Shown: positions 40,535-49,827, numbered from the stretch's first letter. The stretch: 64,000 nt of DNA from Symbiodinium natans (GCA_905221605.1 CAJNDS010002150.1:197659-261658), one strand, 5' to 3'. Numbers and translations: made by a program. The notes: generated from the letters alone by a model not told the origin.

Positions 40535-40628
40535 AACCCTAAACCCTAAACCCTAAACCCTAAACCCTACACCCTAAACCCTAAACCCTAAACCCTAAAC
40601 CCTAAACCCTAAACCCTAAACCCTAAAC
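40535..40628 (+). repeat. CCCTAAA block
   Basis: Thirteen C-strand copies, one CCCTACA. In minus sense it forms the 5' end of the intron after the exon at 40629. Confidence 0.95.
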
Positions 40629-40699
40629 CGCCCATCCCTTCCCTTGAGGTGCTCCTCGCTGTTCTCGTGCCAGTCCTTGTTTTCAACCTCGGCTCCCAT
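40629..40699 (-). CDS. First exon, unknown, telomeric donor
   Basis: ATG 40699, MGAEVENKDWHENSEEHLKG RDG, then donor CG|GTTTAGGG, the first unit of a 13-copy block. Strongly coding acidic N-terminus. An acceptor-like CACCAG lies 9 bp before the ATG and could be a trans-splice site. Confidence 0.68.
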
Positions 40700-40734
40700 G
40701 GGGGTGGCTGGTGCAAGGGAATATCGGGACATAT

Positions 40735-40955
40735 ACATACATTTATACATACACACATATACATGTACATACATGTGTATACATATATATATGTACACAC
40801 AAACTGGGTTTAGGGTCTAGGGCGAGGTTTTTGCCACATTTATATAGTTCATGTATGTGTATATACATATATATATACATATATATACACTCCACGTATA
40901 TAGATAGTGTAAACATAAGTATATATGTATATATGTATATATATATATATGAAGA
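40735..40955 (+). repeat. TA/CA-rich microsatellite cluster
   Basis: Several TATATA and TACATA runs interrupted by one GGGTTTAGGG copy. Confidence 0.88.
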
Positions 40956-41435
40956 TTTGCAATTGGCTTGTGTTGCCCTGAACCCGAAACTTGAGGCCCC
41001 TCAGGTCCAAACCCTACGACATGGATAGGTCCACCCGAGCCCGCCTCTCCCGACACTTACACTTCAACCTCCGTGCAGTCCTCAGAGGACAGTGTGCCAA
41101 AGAGTTTTTTTTTTTTTTTCCGGGGTGCTGTCTCCTGGCGCCTTGTGGCTTCGGGGTCTAGGGCTTCTAGGGTTTAAGGGATAGCCATTAGGGGGAATTC
41201 CAGGCGGGGTAGTAGGGGAACCCAGGAATGAAGCACAGGGGCCTCAACTATTCGCCCTGCGCTTCTGGCTTGGAAACCAAGTTGATGGAATCATCCAAGA
41301 ACCCTGAACCCTAAACCCTAAACCCTAAACCCTAAACGTCCTAGACGGCCTTGGTTAAGTTAAGGAAGTTAAGAGTTAGGGCTTAGGGTTTAGCATTCAG
41401 GATTTAGGGTGTAGGGTTTAGGGCTTAGGGGTAAC

Positions 41436-41570
41436 TCCGGCCAAGTCGCGTAGGCCTCGATGGTCAGCAGGTCCAACGTCTTGTCCTTAGATGCGCACAT
41501 AAAAGAAACGGGGTGGCTGACTGCGGACAAAGCATGGTGCATGGCGCACCCGAAGAGTTTTCTTGGGATG
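41436..41570 (-). CDS. Internal exon, unknown
   Basis: Acceptor GTACTGCAG, one base, then IPRKLFGCAMHHALSAVSHP, VSFMCASKDKTLDLLTIEAY ATWP, then donor GTTACC. 135 nt. Clear coding look; product not recognised. Confidence 0.72.
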
Positions 41571-41579
41571 CTGCAGTAC

Positions 41580-41705
41580 AGTACCCCCCCCCCACCCAAC
41601 CACCGCAGCACGCGCCAACCACCCTCCCTCCCCCAACCACTGTCCCAACCCCCAACGACCTTTCCCTTCCCCCCCCCCCCCCCCCCAAAAAAAAAAAAAA
41701 AAACC
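41580..41705 (+). repeat. C-rich then A-run low-complexity tract
   Basis: CCCCACCCAACC-type sequence, a run of about 18 C and one of 17 A. Several open frames result and are ignored. Confidence 0.85.
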
Positions 41706-42164
41706 TTCGTCGGTTAAGCCCCAAGACGATCCTGCGATCCCTGAACAAACTCGAAGCCGCTTCTCTGAAGTCTCTTCAGCACATCCAAGTGGCCGTCTGG
41801 CGCAGCCTTCGGTTGAAGTCCTTGGCGGCCCGGTTGTCTCTTAGAGTTTAGGGTAGAGGGTTTAGGGTTTAGGGTTGAGGGTTTAGGGCCGAAACCCTAT
41901 GCCTTAACACAGTAAACCCTGTAAACTCCAGACCCCAAACTCTAGAGAAAGGACGCTGTGGATGCTTGTGTCCGGAACACGCATAGAGTCTCTTGATACG
42001 CACCATCCACACAACTGGGCACGGTGAAGGTTCTATACAGGTAACCAGCTAGTAACCCTAAAGCCCCATGGCTTGGCGCCAAAGCCAGAAAGAAACCCCA
42101 CACTCCTCGACCCAAAACCCCCTACACCCAAAAAACCCGAATCCCTAGACCCTAAACCCTAAAC

Positions 42165-42250
42165 CGTAAGAATGTCTTGTACGAATCTCCACCAAACCCA
42201 TATGCCGCCAAAAGCTGCGAGGACGGCGTGCGGATCCCGAAAGAGTCGAA
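42165..42250 (-). CDS. Internal exon with telomeric donor
   Basis: Acceptor GTAACGTGAG, then FDSFGIRTPSSQLLAAYGFG and GDSYKTFL, then donor CG|GTTTAGGG. 28 codons plus two bases. Strong coding look. Confidence 0.7.
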
Positions 42251-42312
42251 CTCACGTTACGGCCCAGGGGCTTGCTTGAGGGTGTAGGGCTTCAAGGTTT
42301 GGAATTAGGGTT

Positions 42313-42448
42313 GGGTTTAGGGTTTAGGGTTTAGGGTTTAGGGTTTAGGGTTTAGGGTTTAGGGTTTAGGGTTTAGGGTTTAGGGTTCAGGGTTCAGGGT
42401 TCAGGGTTTAGGGTTCAGGGTTCAGGGTTCAGGGTTTAGGGTTTAGGG
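42313..42448 (+). repeat. TTTAGGG/TTCAGGG block
   Basis: About eleven TTTAGGG units followed by a mix of TTCAGGG and TTTAGGG, roughly 18 units. Confidence 0.95.
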
Positions 42449-42697
42449 GGTTTCTGTAGGGTTGATTTTTGGGTAGGGCCATGGTTGAGGGTGCTAGCCG
42501 CTAGCCTAACTACCAACATTTGATTCGCGCTAGGGTTTAGGGCTCAGGGGCTTAGGGCACGAACTGCCAGTGTAAGATCCCAAACCTAAACCCCAACCGC
42601 CCTGGACGTCCACTACCCAACAAAGACCTCCTCCCCCGCCCCTGCTCCCCCAACTTTTGTATCAAGACCCTGCCCCCCATAAACCGCGCAAAAGCAG

Positions 42698-42775
42698 TCT
42701 CAGACTGTTCAACAAACCGTGATGAGCATCCTAAACTCCGTCTGCCAAACGGTCGAGGACCAGCCCCTACCTCAC
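42698..42775 (+). CDS. Exon, helical, unknown
   Basis: After CAAAAGCAG the frame reads SQTVQQTVMSILNSVCQTVE DQPLPHF. The donor is uncertain (GTCGAG inside, or further on). Confidence 0.52.
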
Positions 42776-42902
42776 TTCCCTAAACCCAAAGCCCTACACC
42801 TTCAACAGTGAACCCTGGGGAGTTTTTGCCAGGGTCATGGAGCACCCCCGACCCGAAACACAAAACCCTAATTTAGGGTTCTACCCCCCTCCCCCCTTGC
42901 AG

Positions 42903-42953
42903 ACCCTTCCACTGAGGGCTCCACCCGCGCCTTCTTTTCGTACCGGGGGCCTG
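42903..42953 (+). CDS. Internal exon with strong splice sites
   Basis: Acceptor TACCCCCCTCCCCCCTTGCAG-type tract, then PSTEGSTRAFFSYRGP, donor GTAGGT. All three frames are open over its 51 nt; this one is preferred. Confidence 0.58.
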
Positions 42954-43034
42954 GTAGGTTTCGCGGGGGCCGAAGCACAGGAATTCCGGGCTTTGGTGGG
43001 GTTTTAGGGTTTAGGGTTTAGGGTGGGGTTTTAC

Positions 43035-43494
43035 TGTGGGTTGGGGGGGTGGGGGCTGCGCTGTGTGTACGACGCACGGATGACCCATGGGGCGGATGCT
43101 CCATCGGCATGCAGATCATTCGCGGGATGCGGTGTATCATGGCCATACCAATTCCTACATCATCGACCGTCTCCAGACCACACACCCCCAAGGCACTTAG
43201 CTCTATCACCCCGAAGCCGTCGGGGTGAGGGGGGACCCCGAAGCTCGGTACTGTGAGCTCTATACCCTCAGCCCTTGCTAGACCCAAGAATAACCGAGGA
43301 ACAAAACGGGTGCTCTTTTTGGTTGGAAAAGGAGGCTTGTAAGGGAACCTAAACCCTTTTAAACAAGGGAACAAGGGCCTTAGCTTAACTCTAAACCCTA
43401 AACCGGGTTGGGGCCTATGGGGTAGGTCACCATGACAGTCGCCGAACGCCAGTGTTTCCAGAGGTCCACGACCTCCCAGGAGGTGGAGGAGCAT
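43035..43494 (-). CDS. Two-exon gene with repeat-filled intron
   Basis: ATG 43494: MLLHLLGGRGPLETLAFGDC H, donor GTGACC at 43430. The 171-nt intron carries the dispersed repeat at 43278-43380. Exon 2 (43035-43259): acceptor GGGTATAG, LTVPSFGVPPHPDGFGVIEL, SALGVCGLETVDDVGIGMAM, donor GTAAAA. Phases match (1+2). A 37-codon plus frame (DAVYHGHTNSYIIDRLQT) overlaps exon 2 and is a rival. Confidence 0.55.
43278..43380 (+). repeat. Dispersed ~100-bp repeat, copy 2
   Basis: Aligns with 21851-21946 from CTAGACCCAAGAATAACC to AAGGGAACAAGGGCCT, with the middle diverged. Fills most of the intron of the gene at 43035-43494. Confidence 0.7.
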
Positions 43495-43505
43495 TAGGGT
43501 TTGGG

Positions 43506-43610
43506 TTGGGACGTTTCCCCTTTATACTAACAGTCTTATTAGGGATTAGAAAGGGGGGGGGGTACTATAATCCCTATATGAGGAATGTTAGTTTCAGGGG
43601 GAACATCCCA
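43506..43610 (+). mobile_element. 105-bp hairpin element, copy 4
   Basis: Same length as copy 1. TTGGGACGTTTCCCCTTTAT and inverse ends, TACTAACAGTC inside, loop with a G run and TACTATAATCCC. Starts 12 bp from the ATG of the gene ending at 43494. Confidence 0.82.
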
Positions 43611-43889
43611 CGGTTTAGGGTTGGTGGTTTGGGGCTTTAGGGTTTGGGGCTCTTGGGGCTCTTGGGAGTTTCGGGCTTTCTGGGGGCTCTTCGGGAATGC
43701 GGGGTTTTAGGGAACTGGGGCTTTGGGGGGATTCCGAAGCACATGTGGCTGGCCAGTGAGGGCCCCGTCCTTAAACCCCGAAACCATACCATACACCGGG
43801 CTTTTGCATGGGAAGGCTTTAGGGTCTTCGGCTTCAAGTCGTACACCTGGAGCACACAAGCCCAGCAACTTCAAGCGCGTTCGGGTTAG

Positions 43890-44183
43890 GACCGGAATCC
43901 AACCTCCAAAACCCTGTATTACACCAAGAACCCCGCCAAAAGGAGTCAGAGTAAAGTGGCCTTCGACGCCTCTGCCCCTGCCTCAAGGTAATGTTCATAA
44001 ACGAACCTCTTTGTACCAGGACCCCACCCCTCCCCCCCCCAATTACAGCAGCCCCCCTCCCCTGAAAACTGTTTCTACAGCAAGGCTCCACGCACCAAAA
44101 GCGAAGGATTACTCTATCCTCGCCTCAAAACCATGATGGATGGCAACAGATGCTTAATTAAGTTCAATGATCGCCCCTCGAGT
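43890..44183 (+). CDS. Two phase-matched exons, basic protein
   Basis: Exon 1 (43890-43987): acceptor TTCGGGTTAG, DRNPTSKTLYYTKNPAKRSQ SKVAFDASAPAS, donor GTAATG. A 93-nt intron ends CTGTTTCTACAG. Exon 2 from 44081: KAPRTKSEGLLYPRLKTMMD then GNRCLIKFNDRPSS, then GTTGCA or onward. 2+1 bases complete a Ser codon. Among the best gene models here; family not recognised. Confidence 0.78.
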
Positions 44184-44349
44184 GTTGCAAAACAAACACA
44201 ACGAGGGAAAACTCAAACCCTAAACCCTAAACCCAACCCCCCACCCCCCCCCCAAAAAAAAAAAGAGAAAAAACAAAAATAAATATAATAATAATAGTAG
44301 TAATAAAAACCCAAAAAAGTAAAATATGAAAAACAAAAACAAAATAAAA

Positions 44350-44450
44350 TAAAGTCAATGGCTCGCTGGCCGGGGAAAGGCGGCCGAGCAGCCAAGGCGA
44401 GGCAGCGCTCTGCTTCGCCCCCTCGGGAGTAGTCGGGATCTATGAAGACC
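44350..44450 (-). CDS. Internal exon, unknown
   Basis: Acceptor GCTCCCGAG, preceded in sense by CCCTAAACCTTTCTGCTG, then VFIDPDYSRGGEAERCLALA ARPPFPGQRAID. The 3' end is unclear because the frame runs into an A/T-rich tract. Confidence 0.68.
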
Positions 44451-44467
44451 TCGGGAGCGCGCAGCAG

Positions 44468-44565
44468 AAAGGTTTAGGGTTTAGGGTTTAGGGTTTAGGG
44501 TTTAGGGTTTAGGGTTTAGGGTTTAGGGTTTAGGGTTTAGGGTTTAGGGTATAGGGTTTAGGGTT
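44468..44565 (+). repeat. TTTAGGG block
   Basis: Fourteen G-strand copies between two minus-strand exons; in that sense it is CCCTAAA ahead of the acceptor at 44450. Confidence 0.95.
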
Positions 44566-44750
44566 TGCTGTGATAGGCGGTAGATGCTGTGAAGGTTTGG
44601 ATGAAGCAGCGCCTCGAATGCCCCGTCAGGTGCGAAGAGCAGTTCTGGCCCGATTGTGGAGGGCCGTCCAATACTTGTCTCCCACCCCACGCCGTCCGAG
44701 GCAGCAAAACCACCCAAACCTATTCCTTTTAGGTTTAGGCCTAAACTCAT
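44566..44750 (-). CDS. First exon or small gene, unknown
   Basis: ATG 44750, then GVGWETSIGRPSTIGPELLF and APDGAFEALLHPNLHSIYRL SQQ. The frame then enters telomeric repeats and stops at 44544. Strong coding look; true 3' end unsettled. Confidence 0.65.
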
Positions 44751-44859
44751 GACAATCGCTTACTTTCAAAAAAAAACCTTCCGTCACCGATGGCCACTTT
44801 CAGCCAAAGGAAAGGTTTGAGGCTAGGTCCTCAGCTGCATGGGGGCGCGCACAGGGTCA

Positions 44860-44930
44860 GGGTCAGAAAGGCCAGGTGGGGTCAGGGGGCCAGGGGGGGG
44901 CCAGGGGGGGCCAGGGCCCGAAAATGTGGG
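44860..44930 (+). repeat. G-rich tract with GGGGCCAGG units
   Basis: Short imperfect repeat of GGGTCAGGG and GGGGCCAGG. Gives RGG-like open frames; not taken as coding. Confidence 0.7.
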
Positions 44931-44961
44931 GGCGGGTTTAGGGTATTTACTTTATTACAAG

Positions 44962-45058
44962 GGACCAGTACTGTACTGGTCCCGAGGAGATTCGGCCCAT
45001 CGTGGGTGCTACAGACCTCCGGGCTGCAGGAGGCGGGCAAGCGACCCGGGTCGACTAA
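44962..45058 (+). CDS. Terminal exon, unknown
   Basis: Acceptor TTTATTACAAG, one base, DQYCTGPEEIRPIVGATDLR then AAGGGQATRVD and TAA. 31 codons plus stop; convincing. Confidence 0.68.
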
Positions 45059-45370
45059 CATCCCAAGGTTTGGTGCTTCGGGTTTGGGTTGGTTTAGGGG
45101 TTCAGAGTTTTATGGTTTTGGGGTTTATAGGGTTTCGGGTTTAGGGTTGAGGCTTCAGGGTAATGATGTTTGGCTGAGGGCTTTTGGAGGACGGGCAGGG
45201 CGGGGGGTGGGGGGGGGTCCAAGGCGATGGGCAGTTTATTAAGGTTTAGGGCTTAGGGTTTAAGGTTGAGGGTTTTGTTTTGGCATTATGGGTTTAGGGT
45301 TTAGGGTTTACAGGTCGAAGGTTTCGAGTTTGGAGGGGTCGAGGGGGTCGCGGTTTTGTGGCAAACAAAA

Positions 45371-45514
45371 GTGTCACCTCTACTCGGGCTGGAGGTGTTT
45401 GATCTGAGACCTAGGAGATTCATGCGTAAAGTTGCAAGCAAGATCGCTATAATTGTAGCCTTGACCAAGAGCTATGACTCTCACGGTTCTCATTGCAATA
45501 CGGGTACTTTATGA
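45371..45514 (+). CDS. Terminal coding segment, unknown
   Basis: Frame VSPLLGLEVFDLRPRRFMRK then VASKIAIIVALTKSYDSHGS to TGA at 45512-45514. The acceptor may be ACAAAAG at 45371 or earlier, since the frame is open upstream. Confidence 0.6.
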   Translation: MSPLLGLEVFDLRPRRFMRKVASKIAIIVALTKSYDSHGSHCNTGTL

Positions 45515-45611
45515 CCCTACTTTTTCTAGACCCTAAACCCTCAATCCTAAGGCCAAAACTCTCAGCCCTAAACCAATTTAAGCCCCGTCCTTGGAATGCT
45601 TGCCCCCGCAG

Positions 45612-45677
45612 ACGAGTGGCAATACCGCGCTGCCCCTTCTGCTTTCCGAACCTAAGTTGAAGGATTACGGTTTTTAG
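45612..45677 (+). CDS. Terminal exon, unknown
   Basis: Acceptor GCTTGCCCCCGCAG, TSGNTALPLLLSEPKLKDYG F, TAG; exactly 22 codons with stop. Confidence 0.65.
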   Translation, partial: TSGNTALPLLLSEPKLKDYGF

Positions 45678-45697
45678 ATTGTAGGATCTAATCCGGG

Positions 45698-45746
45698 TTT
45701 AGGGTTTAGGGTTTAGGGTTTAGGGTTTAGGGTTTAGGGTTTAGGG
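45698..45746 (+). repeat. TTTAGGG block
   Basis: Seven copies right after the exon above. Confidence 0.93.
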
Positions 45747-46134
45747 ATCTAAACCCTAAAGCCCTTGAGTAGGTTTTGGCTGCCAAACTCATGTCAGCTT
45801 AGAAGGGCGCTGACACATATTACAGCACTTCGAACACGGCACCATAAGGGTACGGAGCGTCATGTGGGTAGTTCTCTAGACTAGGGCCCCTTTTTGGGTC
45901 CTAAGTGTAGTACGGCACCCTTGAAATCCCAGAAGGAACCCTGATTTAGGGAGCCACCCATGTACGGACAGCACGAAGGAAGTAAACTGCCCACCTTTTG
46001 AGGTTTTCCTAGAGAAGTTGGGCCGAAACTTTCTAAACCCTCTACCCCGAACCCTCTACCCCTAAACCCTCTACCCCTAAACCCTAAACCCCCTTCCCCC
46101 ATGTGGGGCTTAGGGTTTAGGGTTTCGGAGCCGG

Positions 46135-46250
46135 TTTTTGCTTCAGCCTTCAGAGCCTCCTCGAGGCCAGGACACGCTTCGGAGATGGAGCCTGGCCTCC
46201 GCTGAACCCAGCGGCGGTGCGTGTGCTTGAGGCCATCCTTGTAGATCAAC
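46135..46250 (-). CDS. Internal exon, unknown
   Basis: Acceptor CTAACTCAG, one base, LIYKDGLKHTHRRWVQRRPG then SISEACPGLEEALKAEAKTG. Donor not settled (GTGTCC inside or beyond). Clearly protein-like. Confidence 0.66.
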
Positions 46251-46304
46251 CTGAGTTAGAGTATAAGGGGTGTGTAGTGCTAGTGTGTGCGCGCGTTTAA
46301 CACG

Positions 46305-46378
46305 TGTTTGGGGTGTGTTGGGGTATGTTGGGGTATGTTGGGGTGTGTTAGGGTATGTGGGGTGCTCAGGGTATGTAG
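46305..46378 (+). repeat. 10-bp tandem repeat GGGGTATGTT
   Basis: Six to seven imperfect units; gives T-P-N-T-P-Y frames on the minus strand. Confidence 0.8.
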
Positions 46379-46515
46379 GGAGTTTCAAGCATTCAGGGTT
46401 TCTAGCGTTTAGGGGGGCCTAGGGAGGTCCAGAAGCTACTTAAGGTGAGCCTACCGGGCTCCGCATCGGATGAGCCTTTACCAGGCTGAGTTGGATCTCT
46501 TCCCTTTCAACCCCC

Positions 46516-46737
46516 ATGCCTTCGAAGTCCCTACCTCTTGGGATGGGACCTGAACTTGGGAAACCTCATATGTCCCTCAAATTTTCCCAACAAAACCCGC
46601 AAGCATGGCCAGATCCCTGCAAACCAACCCATGACTATGAATTTGGAGGATCCAGTGGAACCCTAAACCCGACATGCTACAAAATGAGAGTACAGGGTGG
46701 GCTCTTCGCGGGCAGGCGGCTCGATGTGTGGATCTAA
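46516..46737 (+). CDS. 73-aa ORF, unknown
   Basis: ATG 46516, MPSKSLPLGMGPELGKPHMS then QAWPDPCKPTHDYEFGGSSG to TAA. Plausible; a minus frame overlaps. Confidence 0.42.
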   Translation: MPSKSLPLGMGPELGKPHMSLKFSQQNPQAWPDPCKPTHDYEFGGSSGTLNPTCYKMRVQGGLFAGRRLDVWI

Positions 46738-47033
46738 CTGTGAGCTCCAGTTCCGCACCTAGCCGCAAGACTGGCTTCAGCACGAAGGGTTCGGGGTTGT
46801 GGTGTTTACAGCAGGGCTTAGGGATTCTAAGGGTTTCGGGTTTAGGGCTTGGAGTTCCGCAGGAGCGCAGGAGCTGAGATGTCCCTGTAGCTGCGGCTGC
46901 GAGCTTAGGTGCTGATTGGCTTGCTCGGAGCTTCGCGGGTGGGTGAAACCCCTGAACCCTCGACCGAAAGCCTAAACCCTTACACCGTGTTACGCCCGAA
47001 ACCTCTCCAAGCCCTCTTGCTGAAGCTTTTCAG

Positions 47034-47099
47034 GACAAGTTGCAAAGTTGAACATAGCCGCGAAGGCTGGCCGGTTGTCCTGGAGGCCCACTTGCAGGG
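47034..47099 (+). CDS. Internal exon, unknown
   Basis: Acceptor GAAGCTTTTCAG, TSCKVEHSREGWPVVLEAHL Q, donor GTTTTGGG. One base plus 21 codons plus two. Confidence 0.65.
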
Positions 47100-47172
47100 G
47101 TTTTGGGTGCAGGGTTGCGGATTTAGGGTTTATAGGTTTTTAGGGTACTAGGGTTTAGGGCTATTGTATTCA

Positions 47173-47240
47173 TCAGTACAAGCAGGAGTAGAAGGACCGC
47201 AGCTGGTATCTGCAGGCGTCCTCCCAGATGGTCACCGGAT
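47173..47240 (-). CDS. Terminal exon, unknown
   Basis: Acceptor GGAAAGCAAG, then PVTIWEDACRYQLRSFYSCL Y and TGA. Two bases plus 22 codons with stop. A hydrophobic alternative frame exists but looks like low-complexity LLLLL. Confidence 0.6.
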
Positions 47241-47410
47241 CTTGCTTTCCTGAGAGCTTGCTGGCTCAGCAAATTGTGTTCGGGAGGCTCAACCCTAAGC
47301 CCCAAACCCTAAACCGGTGGTTTATGGGGTGTTCAGCGTGCGGGCCTACCCTGAACAGTACACCTCGGAAAACACATAGGGGTTGCCTCTTACATTGGAA
47401 GGGTGAACAG

Positions 47411-47452
47411 GTTATCTGCTCAGCAGCTACGTTCAACAGCCCCTACATTACC
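47411..47452 (+). CDS. Short internal exon
   Basis: Acceptor GGTGAACAG, exactly 14 codons VICSAATFNSPYIT, consensus donor GTAAGA. Confidence 0.52.
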
Positions 47453-47579
47453 GTAAGACCCTACATAGCACCCCGGTATAACTACCCCTAAACCCTAAAC
47501 CGTAACCCTAAACCCTACACCGTAACCCTGAACAAACCCTTAATAGCACCAGCTGCCCACCCGAACACCTAAGCCGTGC

Positions 47580-47633
47580 ATGGAAGCGAAACCAAGGGGC
47601 GCAGGAGGCGCAGTGCCACTAGCGTCGAGCTGG
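47580..47633 (+). CDS. Exon-like island, strand ambiguous
   Basis: Plus: ATG, MEAKPRGAGGAVPLASSW, donor GTAGCC (18 codons). Minus: after AGCTGAG, VATQLDASGTAPPAPLGFAS MHG, donor GTGTTC. Both have splice signals; one must be wrong. Confidence 0.4.
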
Positions 47634-47704
47634 GTAGCCACCTCAGCTTAGGGTTTAGGGGTTTAGGGGTCTAGGGGTTAGGGGTTTAGGGGTTTAGGGT
47701 TTAG

Positions 47705-47837
47705 TACCATCCGGCACTCAAAAACAAAGCATCGTCGGGGGAAGGCAGCAGCCAAGAAAACAGATCTAAAGTACCATTGCCGGAATTATTGGTACCCAGA
47801 GGACCAAACCGCCGCGGATAAGCGAATTCAAAAGTAA
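47705..47837 (+). CDS. Terminal exon, basic protein, telomeric acceptor
   Basis: The acceptor is the last heptamer of a block (GGGTTTAG|T). Frame TIRHSKTKHRRGKAAAKKTD then LKYHCRNYWYPEDQTAADKR IQK and TAA, 44 codons with stop. Basic start suggests nucleic-acid or ribosome binding, but no family is recognised. Confidence 0.7.
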
Positions 47838-48129
47838 AGTGCTACTCGGCTGACGGTTGGGTTTAGGGTTTAAGGTTTAGGGTTAAGGGTTAAGGTTAAG
47901 GGTTTATAGGGTTCAGGCAAGAGAGACCATACACTCTAAACCCTATCAGCCCCCCGACCACATCCCTCCACTGCCCCCCCCCGCCCCCCACACACATGAA
48001 GAAGACCGAAACTGTAACGCCAGACCACTAAGGCGAGGGTTTAGGGATTGGGGATTAGTGCTTAGTGCTTAGGGTTTAGGGATTAGGGTTTAGGGTCCTT
48101 TTTGAGGGGAGGACGGGGAAAGGGGGGAA

Positions 48130-48645
48130 CCCTAAGTCCCTAAACCCTGAACTCCAAAGTCCCTAAACCCTAAACTCTAAAGTCCCTAAACCCTACATTC
48201 TAAAGTCCCTAAACCCTAAACTCAAAAGTCCCTAAACCCTAAACTCCAAAGCTCCTAAACCCTAAACTCCAAAGTCCCTCTTCCCTAAAATCAAAAGTCC
48301 CTAAACCCTCAACTCTAAAGCCCCTAAACCCTAGACTCAAAAGTCCCTAAACCCTAAACTCCGAAGTCCCTAAACCCTAAACTCCAAAGCCCCGAAACCC
48401 TCAACTCCAAAGCCCCTAAACCCTAAACTCAAAAGCCCCTAAACCCTACATTCTAAAGTCCCTAAACCCTAAACTCCAAAGTCCCTAATCCCTAAACTCC
48501 AAAGTCCCTAAACCCTACATTCGAAAGTCCCTAAACCCTAAACTCCAAAGTCCCTAAACCGTAAACCCTAAACCCTAAAGTCCCTAAACCTAATCTGAAA
48601 GTCCCTAAACCCTAAACTCAAAAGTCCCTCAACCCTGAAACACAG
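48130..48645 (+). repeat. 23-bp minisatellite with telomeric core
   Basis: About 22 units of AGTCCCTAAACCCTAAACTCCAA. Each unit holds two CCCTAAA heptamers plus a 9-bp spacer; variants TACATTC, ACTCAAA and ACTCTAA recur at intervals. Confidence 0.93.
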
Positions 48646-48819
48646 CAGTCCAAGCAGAAGCCGAATGTCTGGATGTTCTGGTCTTCCTGGTCTTCCGCAT
48701 CTCCCAGGGCTCCTCCGCAGGGATCACCCTCCCCCTCCCCGGCGGAGCTCGGTGAGCCCCAAACACCCCTAATTTAGGGTTTAGGGTTTAGGGTTGAGGG
48801 TTTAGGGTAAGTCCGCCCT

Positions 48820-49190
48820 CGCCCCGACTATCATTGTTAGTCTAGGAGTTTAAAAGTGTTCGTCTGTGAGTTGTAAAACAAAGAACACCCTCCATAAATT
48901 GGACAGATTCTCTTGAACATTCACATAAACTTGGGGCATGATAGCCTATGTTTCGATGGTCTGTAGGACTCTTGAATGAAGTGTCCGCTTTGGCAAAAAT
49001 TGCGTTTGTGTGAGTAGAGAAAAATCTATGCTGCCCTGAATCTGAACCGTAAGACCTAGAAGGCTTCTTGCTCAGGGCTCCCTTCAGAGATTGCTTATGG
49101 GGCCGCTCTTTACTTCAAAGAATGTCAGAAGCTATATCTGCTAAGAGCATCCTACTAAAATTAGAAAATCTCCAACCTCAACCCTGAACC
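48820..49190. other. A/T-richer stretch with no feature seen
   Basis: No convincing exon, repeat or element on either strand. Confidence 0.5.
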
Positions 49191-49276
49191 GTGAACCCTG
49201 AACCCTGAACCCGCAACTGCCCTCTGCCAAACTAAATTAGCACAGCTCTACAAGCCCGCAAGTGCTCTCAAATGCC

Positions 49277-49450
49277 CCAAACCCTAAACCCTAAACCCTA
49301 AACCCTAAACCCTAAACCCTAAACCCTAAACCCTAAACCCTAACCCCTAACCCCTAACCCCTAACCCCTAACCCCTAAACCCCTAAACCCCTAAACCCTA
49401 AACCCTAAACCCTAAACCCTAAACCCTAAACCCTAAACCCTAAACCCTAT
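49277..49450 (+). repeat. CCCTAAA array with CCCCTAA core
   Basis: Nine CCCTAAA units, about six CCCCTAA units, two CCCCTAAA units, then nine CCCTAAA units: a sandwich of variants. Confidence 0.95.
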
Positions 49451-49498
49451 ACCCTTTTCCCTAAACCCTACCCCCTCGACCCCAAAAAAAGTGCCCAC

Positions 49499-49827
49499 GC
49501 CCCCCCGGAAGCTGCGCGATGCGCGGCGCCTTCGCCCTTCAGCTCCCAGTCCATCTCCTCGTCGAAGTTCCTCTGAGATTAGGGTTTAGGGTTTGAAGCC
49601 CTAAACCCTAAACCCTAAACCCTAAACCCTAAACCCTAAACCCTAAACCCTAAACCCTAAACCCCAAACCCTAAACCCTAAGCCCTAAGCCCTAAGCCCT
49701 ACCCTAAACCCAGCCCTGAGCTTCGTGTTGTGCAGCTGCGCGTCAGCAGCTTCACTGTGTCCATCCAGTTCTTCACCTCCATGGGCATGTAAGTCATGTC
49801 TTCCTTCTCCAAGACTGAATAAAGGTC
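49499..49827 (-). CDS. Two exons joined across a telomere-repeat intron
   Basis: Exon 1 (49703-49827): acceptor TGTAGACAG, DLYSVLEKEDMTYMPMEVKN, WMDTVKLLTRSC, ending with repeat-derived SGLGL before donor GTAGGG. The 132-nt intron is almost all TTTAGGG in sense, turning to CCCTAAT before TCAGAG. Exon 2 (49499-49570): NFDEEMDWELKGEGAAHRAA SGG, donor GTGGGC. 2+1 bases make a Gly codon. Both exons are strongly coding; product unknown. Confidence 0.8.

Noticed and set aside
44790-45242. 150-codon G/R-rich plus frame
   Set aside because: Built on GGGGCCAGG repeats; a better exon lies in another frame at 44962-45058.
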